A stretch of DNA of 8,183 nucleotides from Actinomycetota bacterium (GTDB lineage Bacteria; Actinomycetota; Acidimicrobiia; Acidimicrobiales; Microtrichaceae): the NCBI GenBank assembly GCA_009700815.1, contig WLLG01000079.1, positions 1 through 8,183 on the forward strand, written 5' to 3'. The position numbers and the translations under genes are program-made. A model generated the notes under the pieces. That model was not told the origin of the DNA. It saw nothing but the letters and a program-made list of their open reading frames with translations, and made no database searches. Below, piece after piece: positions 1 to 5,292 of the stretch. Position 1 is the first letter of the stretch. Each line of letters begins with the position of its first letter.

Positions 1-307
1 GAATGCCAAGGCCGCCCTTCCAAACAAGGAACGCATTCGGCCACCAACGCCCGTCTGAGTACAAGTCGGGCCAGTCTGTGATGACGTGGTAGAGCCGCGC
101 CCCAATCAGGCCGGCTGGAACAGCCACAAGGGCAACAGTCGTAATGTCTTCTGGGTCACCCCCGCGAGCGGCCCAGCGGTGCCGCGCCAGCGTGACAGAG
201 GCAAGCACGCCTAGGGCAATACACAGTCCGTACATTCGAAAGTGAAGCGGGCCAAGAACGAGTTCCTGAAAGGGTGGGCTTGGAATGCTCCCGAAGAGCA
301 GCGACAT
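1..307 (-). CDS. lgt: Prolipoprotein diacylglyceryl transferase, N-terminal part (runs off the left edge)
   Basis: Lgt is the membrane enzyme that transfers diacylglycerol from phosphatidylglycerol to the lipobox cysteine of prolipoproteins, the first step of lipoprotein maturation. Only the first 102 codons are present. Recognition rests on the family N-terminus: a Pro-rich start, then LGPLHFRMYGL (residues 18-28, matching the R-x-Y-G-L block), a first membrane segment around 26-41, a second around 57-73 containing GARLYHV (69-75), and WKGGLGI (96-102) just before the conserved His/Gly-rich block, which lies outside the window. The ATG at 307 is preferred because GAGGA sits 5 nt upstream (313-317). 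An in-frame ATG at 319 lacks a Shine-Dalgarno sequence. The gene follows a lipoprotein gene in the same orientation after 104 bp, so a potential substrate is encoded beside its modifying enzyme. Family assignment is firm; the catalytic core cannot be checked here. Confidence 0.93.
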   Translation of the reverse strand, partial: MSLLFGSIPSPPFQELVLGPLHFRMYGLCIALGVLASVTLARHRWAARGGDPEDITTVALVAVPAGLIGARLYHVITDWPDLYSDGRWWPNAFLVWKGGLGI

Positions 308-328
308 TGGATTCCTCATCTGTAGTCA

Positions 329-354
329 GACTCAGGGGTAGTTAGTGCTGAGTC
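329..354. repeat. 7-bp perfect inverted repeat in the lgt leader
   Basis: GACTCAG (329-335) and CTGAGTC (348-354) are perfect reverse complements separated by 12 nt. The dyad lies 22 bp upstream of the lgt start and 58 bp after the lipoprotein stop. It could be a small leader hairpin or a protein-binding dyad. It has no U tract, so it is not a standard terminator. The function is unknown, and arms of this length can occur by chance. Confidence 0.35.
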
Positions 355-411
355 AACAGTGTGTCTTGTTGAAGCTGCTCATGCCGCCATGGTCCGGTAG
401 AGAAGGGAGCA

Positions 412-1257
412 TCAAGGTGCAGCGGTGGTGGGCGGTGCAGCGGTGGGAGGAGCTGTTGCTGTGGTATCGGGACGGTCGGCCGGAGACGCCGAGTTGCCCG
501 AACCGCCTGGAGAGTCCGAATCGATCAGCGGGTCAGTTCCGGGGAGCCGCACATCTGGCCAGTTCAAGGCAGTTGGTGAGATACAAACATCTGCCTGAGC
601 GAGCAAGGCCGTTGCGAGTGCCCCGTTCTCTGCGAGCGGGTCAGTTGCTCTGCCAAAAGCCCAAGCCTGCACAAACGGGCGAAGTAAGTCCTGATCGCCT
701 AGGCCCTTTGCCATACAGGTTGCAGACCGGGTCGAGATTCTTCCATCCCCAAAGAACACAGCAGCTATCCCCTGCACAAGGTCGACACACTCACTGAACT
801 GATCCACAACGATTTCACGCTCATCTGCAGTCAGATCAATGTCATTGAGTGCTGCACCAGGTGTACCTGCGCGGTAGCCCAAGGCCGATAACCGGCTAGG
901 TCCGATCTCTTGGACTATGCCCTTTGCTGCGCATCGGGCCTGAGCGGAAGGCGGCGTCCAGTAGACCTGATCGGCCGGCCGAGTAGTCATGTCATACACC
1001 AGTCCATCAACGAGCAACCCTGCTGGAACCTCGCCTTCGGCCGGAAACTCTGGAGCCGAAGTTGCCTCTCGACCTGAGTCACTCCCGTCGTTCACCTCTG
1101 AAGAGTCTCCTCGCTTCTCGGGCACACAACCCGAAACCAGCCCGATCAGGCTGAGTCCAACGCAGAGTCCCATGAAGAGCCTCAGGCTGAACTTTGGGCG
1201 AGTTCCTGCCCTGCTCCTCGGGTGGACCCCCAACTTGTTAGACCCTTGCGAACCCAT
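412..1257 (-). CDS. Putative secreted lipoprotein of unknown function
   Basis: A 281-residue protein whose family I do not recognise. A long basic N-region (Arg/Lys at 14, 16, 20, 22, 26) precedes a hydrophobic core (29-41) and the lipobox V-S-G-C with the lipidated cysteine at 44, indicating a lipoprotein anchored on the outer face of the membrane. An acidic, Ser/Gly-rich linker follows (about 45-75). A mostly helical domain (about 85-235) has four further cysteines (109, 157, 181, 225), which could form two disulfides. The tail (250-281) is low-complexity Ser/Pro/Thr/Ala, typical of cell-wall-spanning or glycosylated regions. The ATG at 1257 is 5 bp after the stop of the glycosyltransferase-like gene, suggesting coupling, but has no good Shine-Dalgarno sequence. 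An internal ATG at 1173 has GAGG 6 nt upstream, but that start would leave the signal peptide without basic residues, so I keep the longer form. lgt follows downstream. Confidence 0.8.
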   Translation of the reverse strand: MGSQGSNKLGVHPRSRAGTRPKFSLRLFMGLCVGLSLIGLVSGCVPEKRGDSSEVNDGSDSGREATSAPEFPAEGEVPAGLLVDGLVYDMTTRPADQVYWTPPSAQARCAAKGIVQEIGPSRLSALGYRAGTPGAALNDIDLTADEREIVVDQFSECVDLVQGIAAVFFGDGRISTRSATCMAKGLGDQDLLRPFVQAWAFGRATDPLAENGALATALLAQADVCISPTALNWPDVRLPGTDPLIDSDSPGGSGNSASPADRPDTTATAPPTAAPPTTAAP

Positions 1258-1262
1258 CTAGC

Positions 1263-2372
1263 TCAGGCTAGCCCCGCGCCTAAGCAATCAAGCCAGCGAG
1301 CTTGAATATCCCCAAGGGCATACTCAGTTTGGACTCGCCGAGCACCAGCCGCAGCTAGCTCCGAGAACCTGCTGGAGTTACTGACAAGCTCCCCCAGTAC
1401 TGCAACCAGTCCGGAATCAAGAGGTGCATTAGTGGGAAGGGTTCGTCCAGTCACATGGTCCTCGATCAGATCACTGATTGCCGGCAGATCAAGCGTGATT
1501 GCCACTGCTCCAGATTGCATGGCCTGTAAGAGCTCAATTGAGGGTCCGTCCCCACAAGACAGGTCCACCACCACGTCACTGCCAGCAAGCAGAAGTTCCT
1601 CTTCGACTGCGGCGGCTGAGTGAGCATCGATAAAGTTCAGCTTGGCCGTGATTGCAGCCTGCTGCACATTCACCGATAGGTCCGTACGGCTTCGACTCCT
1701 GCTCACTGCCTGGCTATGAAGTTCACGAACAGTCATCGCCGAGGGATCCAAACCTAAAGCTTGTTTGGCCGCCCGCCTTCGAGCGGTGGCCTGAGCAGTA
1801 GCTGCAGACGAGGGAGCAATTTGCTGTAGCAACTCAATTCCAGTGTGGATGAGATGCACGCCGCTGGGCTGCATGGGCTGAGGTTGGGTTACCGCAGCGC
1901 TCTGGGCCGAAGCTGTTGAGTTCGACCTGTGACCGTCGAACGCCCGGTTAACGAGCTGGAGAGCAGCAGCTTGGTGAACGACTAGTTGCGCCCCTGAGCG
2001 GAAGGACTTTGCGAGTCGCCAACTAACCCTCTTGCCGGCTTGGAACTCCGCTGGCTCTGACCAGAGTGAGATTGCTGTGGGAACAGTGATCCGCAGAAGT
2101 GCTGCCACCTGAGCAACGCCCGCACCTTGCAGAATCACTGCGTCGGCCCAACGTTGTTCAGTTCGCAGTTGGGTGTAGGCAGCTACAGAATGGCGCGAGG
2201 GGGAAATCACAGGAACTGCCTGTGCAAGCTGACCAGTTCTGCCGGGGCCAAGGGCAAGCGTGCGCACCTCACATCCAGCCTGTGACAGGCCTTTGTGTAG
2301 CTCAAGTGCAGCCAGGTTTTGATCTGTGGCATCAGTGTCTTGCAGGACCTGCAGAACGCGTTGAATTGCCAC
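1263..2372 (-). CDS. Degenerate GT-B (GT4-like) glycosyltransferase
   Basis: A 369-residue protein resembling GT4 glycosyltransferases, which move a sugar from a nucleotide donor to a lipid, protein or glycan acceptor at the cytoplasmic membrane face. The N-terminal half (1-180) fits a GT-B acceptor domain: VLQVL at 6-10, an alternating Rossmann-like pattern, and VHLIHTGIE (172-180) where active enzymes have V-I-P-N-G-V-D. The C-terminal half ends with SDVVVDLSCGDGP then LLQAM, and LDLPAISDLIEDHVTG (294-309), which match the donor-binding region. The usual E-x7-E pair is replaced by Asp275 and Gln283, and the stretch between the domains is shorter than usual and rich in Ala, Gln, Ser and Arg (about 185-245). 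Activity is therefore doubtful. The start is GTG at 2372, 7 bp after the carD stop, with no clear Shine-Dalgarno sequence, so translation probably depends on carD. The lipoprotein gene follows 5 bp later. Confidence 0.72.
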   Translation of the reverse strand: MAIQRVLQVLQDTDATDQNLAALELHKGLSQAGCEVRTLALGPGRTGQLAQAVPVISPSRHSVAAYTQLRTEQRWADAVILQGAGVAQVAALLRITVPTAISLWSEPAEFQAGKRVSWRLAKSFRSGAQLVVHQAAALQLVNRAFDGHRSNSTASAQSAAVTQPQPMQPSGVHLIHTGIELLQQIAPSSAATAQATARRRAAKQALGLDPSAMTVRELHSQAVSRSRSRTDLSVNVQQAAITAKLNFIDAHSAAAVEEELLLAGSDVVVDLSCGDGPSIELLQAMQSGAVAITLDLPAISDLIEDHVTGRTLPTNAPLDSGLVAVLGELVSNSSRFSELAAAGARRVQTEYALGDIQARWLDCLGAGLA

Positions 2373-2379
2373 TAGTTGC

Positions 2380-2859
2380 TCAGGAGAGCTTTGCCTCGAC
2401 CTGTGACAGCGCGTCTTCCTCGCTCACATCGAGGGCAAAGCTCAGTTCAGAGACCAACACACTGCGGGCCTTGACGAACATCGACTTCTCACCGGCAGAG
2501 AGCCCCTTGGACTGATCTCTGAGGGCCAGGTTTCTTACCACCTCGGCCACTTGGTACACGTCTCCAGATTTGAGCTTCTCTTGATGATTCTTGAAGCGTC
2601 GGCTCCAGTTGGCCGGTTCACGGATGTCTTTTTTGCCGAGCAGTTCGAACAGGTCTTCGACCTCTTCAGCACCAATAGGCGGCCGCATACCAACGTCGTC
2701 AGCATTTTCAACTGGAACACGAAGCGTTAGCTCACCATGAGCCATCTGCAGCACTAGGTACTCAATGGACTTGCCCTCGACTTTGCGCTTCTCACGCTTG
2801 ACGATAACTGCAGCTCCGTGATGGGGATAAACAACCCGATCGCCTACATCAAAAGACAA
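2380..2859 (-). CDS. carD: CarD-family RNA polymerase-binding transcription regulator
   Basis: CarD binds the RNA polymerase beta subunit and the upstream edge of the promoter bubble, stabilising open complexes, notably at rRNA promoters. The 159 residues are close to the 162 of M. tuberculosis CarD. The N-terminal RNAP-interaction (Tudor-like) domain is about residues 1-55 and starts VGDRVVYPHHGAA (5-17); a helical DNA-binding domain covers about 60-159, with NWSRR (84-88) and GLSAGEK (119-125). Residues known to matter in M. tuberculosis occupy the same numbers: Arg25 and Arg47 for polymerase contact and Trp85 as the minor-groove wedge. This agreement supports the TTG start at 2859, which has AGGAA 6 nt upstream (2866-2870). 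carD heads a tight cluster with the glycosyltransferase-like and lipoprotein genes, instead of the ispD/ispF neighbours seen in mycobacteria. The function call is very secure. Confidence 0.97.
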   Translation of the reverse strand: MSFDVGDRVVYPHHGAAVIVKREKRKVEGKSIEYLVLQMAHGELTLRVPVENADDVGMRPPIGAEEVEDLFELLGKKDIREPANWSRRFKNHQEKLKSGDVYQVAEVVRNLALRDQSKGLSAGEKSMFVKARSVLVSELSFALDVSEEDALSQVEAKLS

Positions 2860-2960
2860 AACATTTTCCTGACATTGAGAATCGAGAATCGAGCCGCCGC
2901 AACTCTGAAGGCCTCAGATCGAGACAGGGGTTCCGGATTTGAGTCTCTAGGGGACATGCA

Positions 2961-2983
2961 ATTGTAGCAGGTTTTTGAGTCAA
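2961..2983 (-). promoter_or_regulatory. Putative extended -10 promoter of the carD cluster
   Basis: Read on the minus strand, TACAAT (2961-2966, five of six matches to TATAAT) is preceded directly by TGC (2967-2969), giving the extended -10 form TGnTAnnnT. A TTGACT lies at 2978-2983, but the 11-nt spacing is too short for it to act as the -35 of this -10. Transcription would start near 2954, leaving a leader of about 95 nt before carD. That leader carries a short tandem repeat of GAGAATC (2877-2893). The promoter is inferred from sequence only. Confidence 0.5.
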
Positions 2984-3015
2984 TTCCGGACAGTATTTCT
3001 GCCTCAGCAAAGCGG

Positions 3016-3498
3016 CTAGTTATGCATCAATAGGGGCTGCTTGAGAGACCACGCTGGGTCACCGGGTAAGTCTGGGAACTCTCCCTGTCCGTCAGACCAC
3101 ACCAGTTGCAGCGTTTCAGGCCATCTCTGCCCCCAGGTCTCCATGACGGCCCGACCAAGTACAAACCAGTCGCCGCGTGCGAGCCAGAGGGGATCCACCT
3201 CTCTAACCTGTAGGTTCATTCCCCCAGCGAGTCTGACTACTTCTCCTGCACCTAGGTGTCGGCCTGCGGCAATCTCCTCTCCGAGCAGTTCGATTACCGC
3301 ACCGGCAATAGCGGCCTCTAAGCCCACCACGAGTAGCTCCGGGTGATTGAAATTGTGTTCAAGGCCAATTGAATAGGCCCAGTCACAACCAGTCTCATCA
3401 GCAGACAATGCAGCCACGTTAAATGAACCGGCCTGGATTTCTGTTCGAAACATTCTGATTATTCCGTCAACTTCCACCTCACTATGGTGGGGACCCAA
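3016..3498 (-). CDS. DUF4262 domain-containing protein
   Basis: A 160-residue soluble protein matching DUF4262, a family of unknown function. The supporting signatures are W-A-Y-S-I-G-L (40-46), where most members have W/F-x-Y-T-I-G-L, HPELLVVGL (52-60), a Gly-rich central turn (AGRHLGAGE, 78-86), and the C-terminal V-W-S-D-G-Q-G-x-F-P (133-142) followed by a Gln-Pro near the end (154-155). There is no signal peptide or membrane segment. The start is uncertain: TTG at 3498 gives the full domain but has no Shine-Dalgarno sequence, an in-frame GTG lies at 3477, and an ATG at 3453 would cut into the conserved N-terminal strand. The gene stands alone, 175 bp after the RDD gene and 156 bp before carD, with its own promoter candidate and a CRP-like site upstream. 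No function should be inferred beyond the domain match. Confidence 0.85.
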   Translation of the reverse strand: MGPHHSEVEVDGIIRMFRTEIQAGSFNVAALSADETGCDWAYSIGLEHNFNHPELLVVGLEAAIAGAVIELLGEEIAAGRHLGAGEVVRLAGGMNLQVREVDPLWLARGDWFVLGRAVMETWGQRWPETLQLVWSDGQGEFPDLPGDPAWSLKQPLLMHN

Positions 3499-3535
3499 GT
3501 CAAGGCCAACAATGAGTCAACAGACCCACTCTTTC

Positions 3536-3604
3536 GAAGGTTGACGCTGCGTAGCCAGAACCCACGCTCTAGGTGAGGGCAACTCCGCCCAGAGTGCGAC
3601 CTTC
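3536..3604 (-). other. Possible structured leader RNA of the DUF4262 gene
   Basis: On the minus strand this 69-nt stretch can fold with nested helices. The outer stem is GAAGGT/ACCTTC (3599-3604 with 3536-3541). An inner stem is CACTCT/AGAGCG with one G-U pair (3591-3596 with 3565-3570), continued by GGGC/GCCC (3587-3590 with 3577-3580) closing a 6-nt loop, with a 6-nt one-sided bulge. ACGC and GCGT segments at 3544-3552 and 3564-3567 allow a further or alternative helix. It lies in the proposed 5' leader of the DUF4262 gene. I do not recognise a known riboswitch class, and chance folding is possible. Confidence 0.3.
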
Positions 3605-3650
3605 ACTACCGAACGTGCAGATTGGTTGTTTTTCTCGCAGATGAGGTCAA

Positions 3651-3677
3651 ATAATATGACTTATGTCACATAGTCAA
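3651..3677 (-). promoter_or_regulatory. Putative promoter of the DUF4262 gene
   Basis: On the minus strand TTGACT (3672-3677) and TATTAT (3651-3656) each match the -35 and -10 consensus at five of six positions, but with a short 15-bp spacer. The -35 overlaps the stop codon of the RDD gene. Transcription would start near 3644 and give a leader of roughly 145 nt. A CRP-like palindrome fills the spacer. This is a sequence-only prediction. Confidence 0.4.
3655..3670. promoter_or_regulatory. CRP/GlxR-like operator
   Basis: The minus strand reads TGTGACATAAGTCATA, which fits the CRP/GlxR pattern TGTGAnnTAnnTCACA at 11 of its 12 specified positions. It sits between the -35 and -10 of the proposed DUF4262 promoter, overlapping the -10, a position usually associated with repression. 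It begins 4 bp before the RDD stop codon on the minus-strand reading. No cAMP-receptor gene is present in this window, so the regulator is inferred. Confidence 0.4.
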
Positions 3678-4240
3678 ACGGACTCATTCGGGCTGTCGAT
3701 GGCCTGAGACTCGAGATAGTTGGGACTCGACGGTGCAGCGCTGCGAGCCAGAAAGCGCAACCGGGCGCCACGCGCATCCCAGTCATAGACCACACTGGTC
3801 TTGGCTATGCGGTCATAGAGAGCCTGATGTTCTCTGTTTGTAATGATGCCAATGAATCCAAGTCCAAAGGTGATGAACCCGAGCGGGAACATCAGTGTGC
3901 GCAGGGTTCCGCAGCGAAGTGTCGTCTGCGAGCCATCGCGTTGGACCACGCGCAGTCCAAGAATGGCCATGCCAGCGGTTTTGCCACTCGTGGACCACGG
4001 ATAGGCGTAATAGATAAACAGCCAAAACACGTAGATTCCGCTCAACAGCGGTGGTGGAATCTGAAGCTGGTAATTGTCTGGGGTAATAACCACGATGAGG
4101 TAGGTCAGCGAGGCCGTCGCAATAGAAAAACAGATGGTGGCTATGGCCTGGTCACAGCAAAAAGCCACCAAACGACTGACTGCTCCGGCATAGTGGCCTT
4201 GCTGGGTTACGCCGAGTTCACGTTGCGAGATATCAGTCAC
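3674..4240 (-). CDS. RDD-family integral membrane protein
   Basis: A 188-residue membrane protein of the RDD family, named for one Arg and two Asp residues in its membrane segments; most members have no assigned function, though some are linked to ion transport or stress. Arg23 and Asp30 lie at the start of the first membrane segment (about 23-52), a second spans about 64-81, and a third about 114-134. The family loop SGKTAGMAILGLRVV (85-99) separates the second and third, and ALYDRIAKTSVV (140-151) supplies the last Asp (143). The C-terminal 35 residues are polar. The start is GTG at 4240, with AAAAGG 7 nt upstream (4248-4253). Its first four bases overlap the stop of the nonapeptide-repeat gene (GTGA), so the two are translationally coupled and probably act together. 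Family assignment is secure; the role is not known. Confidence 0.93.
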   Translation of the reverse strand: MTDISQRELGVTQQGHYAGAVSRLVAFCCDQAIATICFSIATASLTYLIVVITPDNYQLQIPPPLLSGIYVFWLFIYYAYPWSTSGKTAGMAILGLRVVQRDGSQTTLRCGTLRTLMFPLGFITFGLGFIGIITNREHQALYDRIAKTSVVYDWDARGARLRFLARSAAPSSPNYLESQAIDSPNESV

Positions 4241-5178
4241 GACTGCGCCTTTTCTGAGTCACTCTGTCCGCTTGGAAGCGCCAACGGGGCTAACTCAATC
4301 AGTAGTGGCGGCCCAGCAGGCAAGGCGATTGGATCCCTTCGCAGCACCCGGTTAGCCCAGCGATTCAAGAAATTGTCAAGGCCCACACCCTGGCTTCTGA
4401 CGACATCAAGCGCTTCTCCTGCAATGCCAGAAGTTGACTGCGCAATCAGGCTACCGATCTCGGTATTGCGCACCAGCGAGTCGATATCGAGTTTGTTCAC
4501 CAGCGAATTCATATCCACGCTGTCAAGCAATGCATCAAGGTCGACGTTTTCGAGAAGTGCATTCAGGTCGACATTCTTGAGCAGCTCATTCAAGTCAATT
4601 TTGGTGAGCAGCAGGTTCAGGTCGATTCGATCAAGCAGCAGACCAATGTCGATTCGCTCCAACAGAGCGTCGAGGTTCACCTTCGAGATCAGTGAGTCAA
4701 CGTCTACGCGCTCAACAACCGCAGCCACGTCGACACGAGAAACAATCCCATCGATGTCAACCCCCTGCACAAGTTCGTTGACGTCGACCTTGGAAACAAT
4801 CCCGCCTACATCAACTCGCCCAACAAGGCGGTCGATGTCAATCCGGTCAAGCAGTGCGTCCATGTCGATTGCTGCGAGGACCTCGTTGATGTTGACTGCG
4901 TCAATCACCCCAGGGGTTACCCGTTGTATTGCATCACGGGCAACGGGGCCAGCATCAGTCACCAAGCGCTCGCGTACCTCGTGGCCTTCTTTGGCGAGCG
5001 GCACTGTGAGACGCTTTGCGACTGCAGCAGCTAGTCGTGCCGGAGCACTTCCGCCCACAGCAGAGGCGACATCAGTGGCCGCTCGAGCAGCACGAGTTGC
5101 CGCGCCGAGTGCAGCGTCGACACCCCAATCATCATCGCCCTCGTCCGGAGGGGTTCCGGGAACATCCTCATCAGTCAC
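4237..5178 (-). CDS. Nonapeptide-repeat protein coupled to the RDD gene
   Basis: A 313-residue protein I cannot assign to a named family. Residues 1-20 are acidic; 20-60 are Ala-rich and probably helical; 61-94 form a charged linker. Residues 95-247 are 17 contiguous nine-residue repeats with consensus [VI]-D-[VIL]-[ND]-x-L-[LV]-x-[RK]. The C-terminal part contains an amphipathic stretch with FLNRWANRVLRR (273-284), a Pro/Leu-rich segment and a polar end. There is no signal peptide and no clear membrane segment, so it is predicted cytoplasmic or peripheral. Start is GTG at 5178; the upstream sequence has no Shine-Dalgarno motif, and CATGAT at the -12 to -7 position would allow a leaderless transcript. 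Its stop overlaps the RDD start by GTGA, implying stoichiometric production and a shared role at the membrane. A strong hairpin separates it from yceI. The function is unknown. Confidence 0.85.
   Translation of the reverse strand: MTDEDVPGTPPDEGDDDWGVDAALGAATRAARAATDVASAVGGSAPARLAAAVAKRLTVPLAKEGHEVRERLVTDAGPVARDAIQRVTPGVIDAVNINEVLAAIDMDALLDRIDIDRLVGRVDVGGIVSKVDVNELVQGVDIDGIVSRVDVAAVVERVDVDSLISKVNLDALLERIDIGLLLDRIDLNLLLTKIDLNELLKNVDLNALLENVDLDALLDSVDMNSLVNKLDIDSLVRNTEIGSLIAQSTSGIAGEALDVVRSQGVGLDNFLNRWANRVLRRDPIALPAGPPLLIELAPLALPSGQSDSEKAQS
4438..4896 (-). repeat. 17 tandem 27-bp units encoding nonapeptides
   Basis: The units encode residues 95-247 of the repeat protein without gaps. Position 2 is Asp in 14 of 17 copies (Asn in two, Glu in one). 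Positions 3, 6 and 7 are aliphatic or Met in every copy, position 1 is aliphatic in 16, and position 4 is Asn or Asp in 13. Typical copies are IDIDRLVGR and VDLNALLEN. Position 9 is mostly Arg or Lys in the first two thirds and becomes Asn, Ser or Gln toward the end. The DNA units have diverged clearly while the residue pattern is kept, which points to selection on protein structure and not to recent expansion. Confidence 0.95.
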
Positions 5179-5236
5179 GACTAGATCATGGCTCAGGATC
5201 GGTACCCGGTGCCTAAACCTGCAGAGAAGCCCTCGT

Positions 5237-5274
5237 CTGCCACCCCTGAAGCAAGATTGCTACCGGGGTGGCAG
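5237..5274 (-). terminator. Strong hairpin after yceI, probable U-less terminator
   Basis: A perfect 10-bp inverted repeat (CTGCCACCCC at 5237-5246, GGGGTGGCAG at 5265-5274) encloses a second 4-bp stem (GCAA/TTGC, 5251-5254 and 5257-5260) across a symmetric 4x4 internal loop. On the minus strand it begins 18 nt after the yceI stop and ends 58 nt before the repeat-protein start. Neither strand has a following T run, so it is either a U-less actinobacterial-type terminator, a 3' RNA stabiliser for yceI, or a leader element of the repeat gene. Confidence 0.6.
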
Positions 5275-5292
5275 AGATCGAGAACAAGAGAC

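Noticed and set aside
345..797. A 150-codon plus-strand open frame opposite the lipoprotein gene
   Set aside because: Composition is that of a shadow frame (Arg/Pro/Gln-rich, no domain), while the minus strand has a clear signal peptide and lipobox.
2976..2983. TGAGTCAA (TTGACTCA on the minus strand) recurring at 349-356, 2976-2983 and 3513-3520, all upstream of minus-strand genes
   Set aside because: It looked like a shared -35 motif, but no -10 lies at 16-18 bp in any of the three, and the same 8-mer also occurs inside the nonapeptide-repeat coding region near 4693, so I do not claim a regulon.
3536..3604. A tRNA in the 3499-3673 gap
   Set aside because: There is no T-loop consensus, no CCA end and no cloverleaf with a 7-bp acceptor stem; only the irregular nested helices described above are present.
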